NCBI GenBank assembly: GCA_963693305.1
Contig: OY855914.1
Span: 26,522,972 to 26,586,971, forward strand
Reading direction: 5' to 3'
DNA: 64,000 nt
From: Meandrina meandrites
Lineage: Eukaryota > Cnidaria > Anthozoa > Scleractinia > Meandrinidae
Under the pieces are notes generated by a model that saw only the letters and a program-made list of their open reading frames with translations, was not told the DNA's origin and made no database searches. The position numbers and the translations under genes were made by a program. Shown here one piece after another: positions 22,411 to 34,996 of this stretch; the first letter of the stretch is position 1; each line of letters begins with the position of its first letter.

Positions 22411-25089
22411 CTAGTATGGACTAGCACCCTTATTATAATAAGGGTTAAAGGGCGGTGCTGATGCCGCAGGGGACATTGTCTGATCATAACTTGGTGGCAT
22501 TGGAACGCTCGTAGCGTGCACAGGAAGACCAGGCTCGGGACCGTACGGAGGATACGCCGGAGAGGGCACATTGTAAGTCACCGTGGGCACCGGAGCAGCC
22601 ACTGGTTGGGAAACAGTCCTGGTCTTTGGAACTCGCTCTCTCTTGTTGCACTTTACGATGATAATCACAGCAACAATAAGGACAGCTATTGATCCCAGAA
22701 CAATACCAGCGATGGCTCCACCAGACAGCCCACCCTTATCGCCATCGTCATCATCGTCGTCGGTGTCTGTAGGAATATGGCCGCTTCCTGGAGCTCTTGT
22801 GCCTGAGGAATTAAACACGCATTTTAGCCAATTAAATCATTGCATTTGATCATCACAAGAAAATGATTACTACTTGCGGAAAATGCACTAGATAATTAAT
22901 TTTGTCTTGTAGGGACATCCACAAGTCATTCAAAACGAAAACATGTTACTGGAGTTGTACTGTAAACATTTAGAGGTGTAGAGGGGCGTTCTAAATTATT
23001 GAATCACGACAGGTTTGGCGTGATTAGAGATTTTTATATCTGTCTTCACTGACTATAACTGAAATCTTGTATTGTCAAGGAATATTATACATGACATGGC
23101 TTCTTTGCGAAATACCTCATAAAATGTTTTCATTTTGCATAAAAAAATAAAGAATTGCTTTGCAGTTGTTTGCCTTGTTTTGTCTTGACCGTACAAAGCA
23201 TAAAAGATGTACGAAGTTCAGTCCAACCAACCTTCCTTTCCACCATAACAGGAATTGATATCAGCGCAGTATTTCTTGGAAAGTGGAGAGTCGTTTTTAT
23301 CTCTCACGCACCAATAGCATCCCACGACCCCGTCACATGACCCTGAATCTGTCTTCTTGTTGCATTGTGGGTCAAAACATTTCTCTAATCCACTTACTGA
23401 AGGATCATTGACTTTTTCAGAAGGGACGACAGTCGCTGGTACAGAACAAATAGAAATGCTGCGTAGAAAGAATAAGGCATTTTTTTATCGTGTAACATTT
23501 TCATACAACAGTATCGTACCAATAAACGTTGAACATTCCTAATCTGCTTTATTTGTCTTTGAAAAGTGATTTATCTTACTTGCTGGCTGGAAACTCGCTT
23601 CTACAGTAATGGAAGTCAAGCCGCGAGGAGCATGGGCACTGGCATGTCAATCCCTGCAAATTGGAGCATTCTTTGTTACTGGAGCATGTGCAAGACTTGG
23701 AGAAGCAGGAGCTGTCACGTGGTTTGATTCCTGTTGATAGAGAGCGTGTTAACAATGCGGAGTGTGTCAAGGTGCAAGTCTATAAAGAGGCCCCAGAAAC
23801 ATGAAGGCAGATTATTGCACAGTAATCAGTCGAAATCACATGCAGAAACAGCACTTATTTCTCGTGGTAATACAAAAAGCTTACTAGGCATTTCTACTTT
23901 TCTCAATTAGAAATTTATTTTAGCGAAATGCGATGAAATAAGTTAAGGGAAATAGTATTCTAGGCAAAAGCAATTTAATACAAGCTACCAAACACGTTTG
24001 GCACGAGGAAATGCCAAACCTTTTACATACACAGTGACAGTATTTTGATTGAAGTAATGGAAAATATCGTTAATCGTGACTTCAATTAACAACACTGAAA
24101 GGCCATGCAATGCATGTTTCTTACCCAAAAACGCATTACTTCCTCCCACGTTAGAAAGCTGGTATTTCTTGCATCGGCTGCCACTGTCAATCGTATTCAC
24201 GCCTCTTGGAATATCAAGCTCGTAAAAGCTCTGTAGTTTGATTTTCTCCAAGTTGCGGCATTCCTTCTTCACCATATATCCTTTCTGTAAAAGATCCTCG
24301 GCGATGTCTTTCTCCTTTTCAGTGATGTGGACATATTCCAGTGTTTTAGCTGTTATGTCAGGTACCAGGAAATCATCGTGCATGATTAGAAATCCCGCTC
24401 CATCGAGCACGAAACATTCATAGTCGCTTTCTTCGCACTTGGGATATGTATCTGTCAGGAGTCTGAAAATAATTATGTGATTAGTAAATGTCATAACGTT
24501 ACACCCCCTTTACGGGATGCTGTCCAACATTACCCTGAGGTTTTTTCGGTATTTTGCCATGTTCTCACTAATTGGCCAATACTGATTGATATCGTTAGGT
24601 AAACTCTAGGTAGAGCAAAGATAATTGAGCGAAGAATAGAACACATACCTTTGATATGTACCCTATGCACCATGTGATGTTTTTAAGATGCTGCCACACA
24701 AGAGGTCCAATGTGTGCTATGAGACACCTTTACTTTTTCCCCTGCTACATACCGGTCTTGTGTACCAGCATCTAAAGTCTTACACCACTTCTATCTGTAA
24801 TTAGCACTGATGGTGGAAGGAATGACGAAAGTTCGAAGTTTGTTTTGCATCGCCTTGTATTCAGGCAAAAGGCCATACTTATATATAAAAGTTGGAGAAA
24901 ACGTGAGGTTTTATTGACCTGCCACGGAGCTTGCTTTGGAATTTCATTTTCCTAAAGAACGCTAATTCACAGAAATTCTATATAGCTACAATGATAAAAG
25001 GTTTTTTTTTTTTCTAGTAATGCCCTCACAGAAATGCATTCTTAGTCACCCTTCACTAACTATGGTCATGCTCCGAAAGAAGAAACTCC

Positions 25090-25160
<71 letters not shown>

Positions 25161-28100
25161 GTATCAAGATCTAGCAAGAGAAGTTCGAAAAATGTGGGGT
25201 GTAAGGACAAAGGTTATTCCAGTGGTACTGGGAGCATTGGGATCAATACCACTGAGATTGAATGACAATCTGAGAGCCATTGAGGTGGGCATTCCTGTTG
25301 GACTGATCCAGAGATGTGCATTGTTGGGGTCGGCAAGAATTCTTAGAAAGGTGCTGGAGAGGTAGAAAGAAGAGAAACAGCAAACAAGGGATGTTTCTTG
25401 GTTTCCCTAGGCAACTTGTTGTTGCCCGGAGCCAATGATGAAACCAGCTTCAATAGCTGTGCGAATCTTTAATAATAATAATAAATTAGACTCACAGACT
25501 TACTTTTGGAAGTACGATAAAGGAAAGTCAGCACCCATGACTCCAATAACTTTATCATTCGGGTTGTGCTTGCTGTTGACCTCTCCACGGAAAATAGTGT
25601 GGGCAGCGGTTATCACCACCCCTGCACCAAAGGCGTCTATGTATGGCGTGGAAAGGGCAACCACTCCCGTGTTGCTTAGCGCGGTGTGGTACCTAAATGA
25701 CAAGATTCGTGAATGAAACAGTGTTGATGGAACATGTGGATTCTGATATAACATGTTTGGTTTCTGATTGGTCAAAAATTATCAATCGATAATTACCAAT
25801 CGAAAATAGCTGAAACAATACAGATAAATGATTTACCATGGCCTCTTCCTTGGGTCATAGGATTTGGCCAGTGAGGTCCCAGGAGTCATTCTGAATACGC
25901 CATTGGCTGTGCCAATATATCTCCAAACCAGATACTTTGTGTAGTCCTTCTTTTCTTGAAACCAAATGTCCTCGACCTTTCTTGTAGCTATAACTGTGTC
26001 TCGAACGCCTTGTTTGAATCTGCCATTGCTGCTTCCACCAGTCATATATCTCTTGTAGCCTTCTATGTCAGATACTGTCTCGTCCAATCCAAGGTAGGTG
26101 TATGGATCTGTAAAGGCTTCTGCACCAAACTTCACAACTGTCGAATCTGCAGTAATTTAAATTACTTTTAGCCGCAGATAATCTATTTTCAACTCCAAAC
26201 CTTCATCTATTTCCTTTCAAGGATTTTTCTTGATGGGGATCTAATACAATGGGGTGATTCATTAACGAGGAGGACTTTTCTCAAATCACAGATCAGTACC
26301 TTTACTGATCTATAAAATTGATCTATGAAATTCATCAACAAATTGATGCATGTTAGAGACAGCTAAAGGAAGCAATAAAAAAAGACAAAAATTATTGTGG
26401 CAGCCTAACTTAAGTCGTAGATGACGGATTTAATAAAGAAGAGGTTTTAAGAGAAGGGATCGCCTCAATCGTAGTTAGTAAAGCTTTTACGACATTTACG
26501 ATCTGCCAAGACAGCATTTTGTAAGCACAACGTACTGGTCAATTTATAAATTAAAGATATTGCAATACACACGACGAAGTATACGGAAGAAATCATTTAG
26601 GATAGTACCTGAATCTCAATGGATTGTAGTGGGTAACGGAAGTCTTGTTATGCACCAAATTTATAGAATATTATTGTCACATTTTCTTATATATTTTCTA
26701 CTCACCTTTCGCAGCATATCTTGAAAAGTGAACACAAGGGTCATCAGGATTGATTAAGTCCAAGCGATGGTACAAGAACTTGAAACCTGTGTTTTTCGGC
26801 GCAAAATAAAGAAATAATTAAGATGGTAAAATTTAAGCTCGGTAAATAAATGATAAAGATAAGATGTCCATTTGTCAGGAGCGTTTATCATGAAAGAAAT
26901 AAGTTGCCAAAACCGTCAAATTCCGAAATATGCCCTGGAATTTGCCAAACGTCCCTTTCAAGTGCGCCCATTTTACGAAGGGTGGAGGGGGACTTATTCT
27001 CGGATGGAAATTGGCCTTTCAAAGAGCTTTAGGTTTCTATTTGGACGGGATATAGCTGTGAGTGATTTTTCTTTTTTTTTTTCTTTTCTTTCTTTCTTTT
27101 TTTTTTTTTTTGGGGGGGGGGGGGGGGGTGGATGCAAGACTAGAATACCACATAGTAAAATTCTCTAAACATAATGACATGAAACCCAAATCAGTCCTAA
27201 GGATGTTCTGCCCATTTTATAACAACGTAAAATACCAAACCCACTCTACAACATTAGCTTATAATAGGAAAAGTACTTTCTTCAAGAGCTATAAGTTAAT
27301 GAAGTCCGAGAGCTTATGTTCAGGAGGGCTAAATTTTGGAATTTTACCGTATTTGTTTAAGTGGTCGAACTGTTAAATAACAACGGCTCTTTGAGTGGCT
27401 TCACATCTTCCATGATTTCCCGTTTCAATATATATACATATATTTTTTAAAATAAAAATTCTCTGAAATTGAACAATCGCGCGTTAGAGTTGCCGCAAGT
27501 CGACTCTTCTGAGCGACGAATTGGCGAAGAACCTGGCTACCGAAAACGGGCTTTGAGAGCCTGATAATCAAACGAAATTTCACCCATGATCATGTTTACC
27601 CTGCACAGCCACCAGATAAGTGCCTACAACAACATGGTACTTGCGAGACCACAGGGGTGAACGACGCATAAATCACTGCTAAAGGAACGTTCCTAGTTCA
27701 GACCCTTAACGGTATCCTGTTTTTTGTTACTTACCAGAAGGAACAGGTTGACTTCCTAGCATTTCGTCCTTGTCGCCATCTGCTACCACAATTCCAACAG
27801 TGAAATTTGTCTCTTCAACTGGCAGCCAGTAATACGTTGATGGGACCTCCACAACTGTAACACCTTCTTTTACTTGACCACCTCGAGCCAGGAAACGTTT
27901 CGATGCAATATTTTTCTGCCCAGATCCACCACTAATAAAACAAGAACAACAAAAACTAGATGAATATTTTGTTATAGGTCGGCTATTTAGCAATACGACT
28001 GAGAGATCGAGACATCTATTGGCTGGAAGCTGGATAGGGACGAGTTCCCGAGTCAAGTATCAAAATTGAAAGAAAGCGAGAGCGAGCGGTAAGTTTTTTT

Positions 28101-31100
28101 TTACACAAACTATGTAGGTATTGATTAATTAAACATCGAAAACCGATTAAACTGAAATATTAAAGATTCCCTCTTCGCCGTAATTCTCGAAACCGCGCGT
28201 ACTCGCGCGTGCCTTTCAAGTGCATACTATTCATAGAGAGAAGGTGCCGTCTTAGCCAAACAGAATGCGAGTTTGCGAGTAAAAAGAAACCCACTGTAGT
28301 TCAGGCTTGAACAATCAATTCATATCTCTACATAATCTATTTCCACAATAACTGGTCTTATGTGACATTCATACCTAATGTTAAATGAAAATGGAGGTTC
28401 TTACCTTCTTATAGAATCAAATACGGAATAAAACTCGGGTTCAGGTTCCAAGGCTGTGATGTCCATAAAAATGGGGTCCCCATATGCGTCAGAAGGAGCT
28501 GGCAGAAGGGGATGCATCATGGTCCTTCCGGAGCTGTCCGCCATGAAAGCATAACTTGACTGTCCTTTTCGAAAGTAGGTGATATCAGAAAGAAGGTCTT
28601 CCATGCTAATATCTGTACCAACAACACCAATGAATTTGCCTTGGTGATAACAAGGCAGTGTTATGGATGTCAACAGACCTGTCGGTACAAAACGGATATT
28701 GACAAAAGTGTTACATTGGAATGCTTATGAATGAGAACATGCCATCATGAAACATGGTAAACAAATATAATTAAAAGGAAAAAAGGAATCTGCTCCATGG
28801 GGTCCATTTTATGAAACCATTCACTAACAAGTTCGCCCAGCCTTAAATTTTGGGACCATTTTATCTCCAACATGACTGTAACGAGACATTTTACGGGTAG
28901 TCGACAGCTCCATCCTGGTTTTGCCAGACATGCTTTGAGTCAAGTGGCTGTAAAGTCGTAAGTAGTGTTCGTATAGGTAACATTTCTTCGAATTCGTAAA
29001 ATGGGGTGATCTGTAAGTGGCTAGAATTGCTTCAAGGAAATGCTTTCTACGTTTTACTTTTAAGTTTATTTAAGAGCGATATGGCCAAAACCGGCAAATG
29101 TATAGCCCTTGTTTATTTAGTTCAATAACTCTGCGATACAAAATTTCATTCTCCCTTTAACCAACCAATTTGTTGTATCAAACTTTTTATGCCTTGGTTC
29201 CTTACCTATTCCAAAGGCATCAACATAAGGGATGGATATGATTGGTTTATCGCGAACAGTGTTTGTTGAGAAGAAATCGTAGTACGTTGCCAGGTCCCTT
29301 CGTAGGTTTTTTGTGCTTTGCACATAAGTGAATTTTCCGGCCTTTGAACAGAGAAAACAAGAAAACAATTACATAATATTAGGAAAGCACTTCGCTGGAT
29401 TCCGTCACAGACGCTAGTCCAGATATTTCATACGGTCACAAAGAAATTCGTACATGAGGGTAAAGCAAAGCAACACAAAACGAAGACACTTTATTTCTTT
29501 GTCTGACACATAACTAGATATCTCCTTCTTTGCTTATTAGAGTTTTAGAAAATAAATACGGAAAGAGTTAGACGAAAAGCTTTACCACACTTCATTTGCT
29601 TTTTGCCGTTTAGTGGAAGCAATGAAAATCCTACACTCATATTATAGAGAACCAAGATTTCATTGGTTTACTTACAGTGACATCGGGTGCTTTTGGTACT
29701 GAATAGTCGGTGCCATCTTGTTCAGCAATATCTCGCAGGATTTTTAAGTCCTGTTGCATACCATACGTCATTATAACGACTGCATTATTAAGCTCTGCGT
29801 TCTTCGTTTTAATCGTTTCCATGATTATATTTGCTGCGTCGTTTGGCTCACCATCTGTTAAAAAGATAATGACCTTTTTTCTTGAGGAACCTTTCCCAGC
29901 AGATGTGCCCTTTAACAGGTCGAAGGCCATAGTAAAGGCTTTGGAATAATCGGTACCACCTGTGGCAAAAAATAACAGGACATAACTGTGTTAGAAGATT
30001 ACGAATATTTACAACAATACAGTCAAGTTGTACGAAAAATAATTAAATTTTTTTTCCATGGGGTCAGAAAAACACATCCTGATCCTTTGCCACGGATTTT
30101 GTCAGATTTTTGCACAGCCAAAATATATATCTGTGTTGAAGGAAACAAAAAAATAATGGTCATGGTTTGATTTCTCTTCGCAAAGAAAGATTATCTTCCT
30201 TTAGATGTTCAAAGATTTTTTTTTTCATGGGTTAAGTCATCTAAAACTAATTTCAAAATAGTTTGGAACAAAAATCCGGAAAATCCCCGTGACGTAGCCC
30301 ATAAACTGCAAGGCTGACACTACGTAGAAATGAAAAAAAAAACTTAACGGGACAACGACATGATAGAGTCCAAACTGAAAGTCAAAAATGCAAACTCTGG
30401 ACAGCTGTTTCGACCTGATTGGGTCTCATCAGCAGAGTGTATGCCGCACAGAATAGAACAACTAGCGTGAAGACAGTTGTCTATAAATGACGATCCGAAT
30501 GCGCTCAAATCCGAAAGCCCGCCCATTGACAACAGCCGCGTGACTATTACTCAATAGGTCAAGAATTGTTGCCACGATAAGGAAAGTGAGGATAGACAGA
30601 ACTATCCTTACACTGAAAACATGGACAAAACCATGTGAAAACAACACTGCAGACATGGACAAGGCCATGTGAAAACGTGTGAAAATGTACAGCATATTGG
30701 ATCTGAAAAGATCTACGGTCCAAATAAAACTGAAAATGACAACTGAAAGCAAGGGACCGCGGACGAAAATGCTGCTGGTGTACGTTGGAGCTACTGACAG
30801 CTCAGAGCTGTCAATAGCTCCCAAGTACACCAGCAGCATTTTCGTCCGCGGTCCCTTGCTTTCACTAGTCATTTGATGCACGTTAAGCTAGCATCCCTCT
30901 TGCTGTCTCATTTACCGATGCATGAGGCGAAGCAAGCTATTTAAGCAATTCATCGACAACTATCTGGTTGGAAAAGGCTTCTACAAGATTTGGTCTTGAA
31001 TTGAACTATATATGCAGGCCTGGACGTACTGTTCTTAAATTTTCGGCAAGGACAACTTTGCAACAGGCGATAAGATTCAATATATATTTCCCCAAATACG

Positions 31101-34100
31101 TGTAAAACGGGTTCAATTTCGAATTCCACAAAAATCCAAATAAGAAAATCTAGGACATTTGTTATGGTCATCCTTACCTCTCGCGAAAAGTGTGTCAACG
31201 AATTCCTTCAAGAATTTTATGTTGATTGGTGTGGCATCTGCTAAACGTTCGCTGTGGCAGCTTCGCCCATCATTGTTATATCCAGTTGGTGTTGCAGCCG
31301 TTTCACTGAATTTCACCAATCCAATCTGAAAGAAAACCCGGACGTTTAATCACTCACTCAGTCAGTCGCTCAAACAGTCAGTACGTCAGCTAGTCAGTCA
31401 CTCACTCAGTCATTCAGTCAGCCAGCCAGACTACCAAACAACAGCCAGCCACTCAGCCGGTCAACCAGTCAGCCGGTCAGGGGGTCAGGGGGTCAGCCGG
31501 TCAGCAAGTCAGTCAGCCAGCCAGTCAGTCAGTCAGTCAGTCAGTCAGTCAGTCAGTCAGTCAGTCAGTCAGTCAGTCAGTCAGTCAGTCAGTCAGTCAG
31601 TCAATCAGCCATCACCCAATCAGTCCGTCAGCCAGACAGTCAAGCGCCGGTCAGTCAGTTGATCAGCTTTTCAGTCGGTCCGTGTCGGCCAGTCAGTCAA
31701 TTAAGTTTACAAGTAACACTAGAACGGCAAGTAAATACAAACCTCTGCACACCCAGTATATGACCTCTCTCACCACGAGTCTCTTATAGCTCAGTGGTAA
31801 GAGCGTCCAACCGGTATCTGGAAGATCATGGGTTCGATTCCCGCTGGGGGCTCGGAAAATTTTAAACTCGGCTAACGCACCCAGAGTCGTAAGCAGTACT
31901 ATATGGAATACTTACTCTATCCCTTGGGTTCATTGTACTTAAAACTGTTTTTGCAGCCTCCTTGGCCACCACAATCCGGTCTCCATGCATTGATCCACTG
32001 GTGTCGATAACAAGAACAACATCTTTTGGTTCGGGTGTGGCTGTCTCCACATAAAATGGTCTAAAGCGAGGATCATAAGATCTGCAATCTGCCGTATCCT
32101 CGAATGCTGGATAATTCGCCAGTATGCCATCTTCTGATGCAAAATATTGCCATTTGATAACTTCATTATTCTGCATGTTATATTTCATTTTCTCCAATAC
32201 GGAATCAGCTACATACTTTCTAGGGCTAGGAGCACTCTCGGATACCTTTACGCATATATTTGCGAAGTCAACTTTATTTCGAAACCTTGAATCGTACTCC
32301 AGACGTTTCTGCGAGTTCGCTATCTTACAACATTCCGTTGGGTCTGCCGAAGGGGACGTTGGCCAAGAAGATTCAACGGCTTGTTTAAGTGCGCGCACAA
32401 CGTCAAATCTCGCCTTAAACTTGCTTGAAACACTTGCTGATAAATCAGGGATGAGTGTACTTCCATCTACTGCAGTCTCTGTGAACTGCAACTTGTCAAA
32501 CTGATCCTAAAAACGAAACATTAAACGATTGTTCAACAGAGATTTCTACAAAGGAGATGAAGTGATAAAATTACAGTAATACTTATATTTTTGTCGTCTA
32601 CTAGATGGTCCTAGATGGTATACAGAAGCGCGAAACGGATAAACGCAGGTGCTAATTGAAATGGAAATGACATAGAACAGGAATCATAAATATTTTTTTA
32701 TGTGATTGTCAATGTGTGTCAGTAACAGGCAGAAATTGCCAATACACCAAATCCCCCTGAGTTAGTACCCTGTTAAAGGAAATTTGGCAGGGTTCCGGAG
32801 ATTGTAGGTTCAAATCCCACTGGGTTCAAGACTTTCTTTGCTCTGTGGGATCACTCCCAAATTTCCTGTAACAAGGTAGTAACGCACAAGCTAAAGTTCC
32901 TCTTGCGAAATAATCTTTTGGCCGTCACATGGAATGTTTGTGATAGAACAAGTTTTTGTATCATCTGCGCAAAATGATTTGAATTTATTAAAAATTTAAA
33001 GTCGATCTCTGGCTAAAAATATTTAAAAAGTACGAGCTTTCGACTGTTTGAACTACAGTCTTCAACGGGTAATTGAAGACTGTAGTTCAAACAGTCTACG
33101 TTGAAGACTGTAGTTCAAACAGTCGAAAGCTCGTACTTTTTAAATATTTTTAGCCAGAGATCGTCTTTAAATTTTTAATATGTTTAACCCTGGCTACGGT
33201 CCTTCAATATTTTTGATTTGAATTTAGTTGAAAGGCTTGACTGACACAAAACTTGTTGAGAAACTATAAGATTTTTCATGCATCAGTCAACAGTCAGCCG
33301 TGGGGTTGGACCCGACCATTTTAGCGCAGTTTTTAACACATTTGTACATCCGCCTATGCTCAGCCTCCCACCCCTCTCTACGGCTTAAAGGAGCTACGTC
33401 ACGGACAATGCATCTTGAAAAAAATGGCATTTTTTTCAAGTTTGTCGGTCGTAATCGGTCTTAATTTTGGTCAATCGAAACCATCCTTGGTTATTTTGCG
33501 TGTGCATGGGGTTTATGACGCAACAATGTGCGCGTCGCTTGGCATCACGGGTCACGCATCACGGTTATTTTAAGCCAGTAAAACTACTCTGAAGAGTAAG
33601 TTTACTTCGTTTACACAAGTACATGGCTTTATGCTTCTGATTTGACTTAAACAATGTTAAATCATCATGTATATCCTTGGATCGTCTCTAGCACTAACTT
33701 GAGATATAAAAAAATCCCAGATGGAGGGAAGAGAAAAAAATTAATTCTAGAGGAAAAAGAAAAAAGAGAGATATGTGTGGTACAGCCCAGGATTGGTATA
33801 CGTATGTAGGTGATGATCGAGGTATAAAATGCCCCAGCGTATAACATCATTTTCCACAACTAACGTTAAAGCAGTTAACCGACAAGGACAAGGAGAGGGA
33901 TTTATGTCGTTGTTAAGATTGGGGGTAGGGGTGGGGGTGGGGGTAGGGGAGGCCGGGTATAGGCGAGGGATTTGACAGCAAGTATCTGCCCATCGGTATA
34001 GTGGACAACTCATTGCAAAGATTGTTGTCGTTTAGAAAGAAAACTGGGGACAATAAACTGCTAACAATACACCAAAACTGCCATGATACGGATATTAGAT

Positions 34101-34965
34101 TCCCTTAATCCTTAATTAAGCCATGTTCCATACTGACTAATGTTTACATCGACACACATGACCTCCGACCGACTGGTGACTGTCAAACATGTCAAACATG
34201 TCACACTGCCAGTCCAGCGTTATTAAGTGTCATAGCGACATGGCTCTTTTCGGAGGTTTTGAATTATAATTTTCCCTTTCAAATTCCAACTTTCACATCG
34301 GTGGATAAAACACTAGGACACGTGTGTGACCATTTTTAATTTCTTATTTCGCTCGTTGTTTAGTGGATAAACATACGTGACTCGCATGAATGGCCGCGCC
34401 GTGAACTGCATGACATGAATCTACTTTTTAAAGTAGATTCATGGGACATCACGAAACACGTTTATACTGAAATGTCGGATGGATAGCAATCGACAGTGTT
34501 GCATATGATACTAGATTTATATTAACCTATAATTCTACGTTACATGCCCCCAATAACGTTTGTGAACAGGATAACATCAATAATATTATGTTAATAGGAT
34601 AGCATCAATGTTATGTTAATCAGTTCTTGTGTGCCAAAGCAGACCTCGAGAAAGGTCGTGATAAACGACACGGTGTGAAAAAAGATGTATATAAGCTATT
34701 TTTTGGTTACCTGCAGCTAATTACGGTTAAAAATCGTTCAGTTTATGCCTTCACTGATCAAGTCTAGAACAAATTTTGATTGTACATTTGATAAATAAAC
34801 AATTGATGTAAACACAAGAAGCTTCGAATTTTCGCATTCGTTTTAAAAGCTGAAAAGGTAGGGTGATTTATTTTTTAACATTTAGTAATTGGCCGTTTTT
34901 ATACTAGAGACGCGTTACCCGTCTGGACGAGCTTCGGCAAACATTTTGCAAATCGTCCGGTTATC

Positions 34966-34996
<31 letters not shown>

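Larger units (their letters stand above)
19830..25800. repeat. Segmental duplication unit 1 (partner 53885-59950)
   Basis: Starts inside exon 1 of copy B and runs through the B-C intergenic region and the 3' exons of copy C. The partner runs in the same order and orientation at an offset of about 34.1-34.6 kb. Length differences are explained by insertions, for example the TTAA MITE at 55130-55497 only in the partner and the RT fragment at 25159-25365 only here. Confidence 0.85.
25830..34350. repeat. Segmental duplication unit 2 (partner 43045-50828)
   Basis: Exons 9 to 2 of copy C and their introns match copy D in order and orientation, at an offset falling from about 17.2 to 16.5 kb. Similarity includes intronic SINE-like and hammerhead-bearing insertions, so these predate the duplication. 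It ends in intron 1 shortly after CTTATTTCGCT; beyond it the two copies have different first exons. Confidence 0.85.

Noticed and set aside
24238..24423. Plus-strand 61-codon ORF present in all copies (also 10903, 41230, 58825)
   Set aside because: It is the antisense shadow of the strongly conserved exon 11.
30462..30881. Overlapping ORFs on both strands with similar peptides
   Set aside because: They come from the inverted-repeat hairpin of the Penelope-like element; the same peptide appears on both strands because the DNA is palindromic.
31777..31857. Functional tRNA gene
   Set aside because: A and B boxes are present but the acceptor and T stems do not pair in standard spacing, and the copy in D has a further stem-breaking change.
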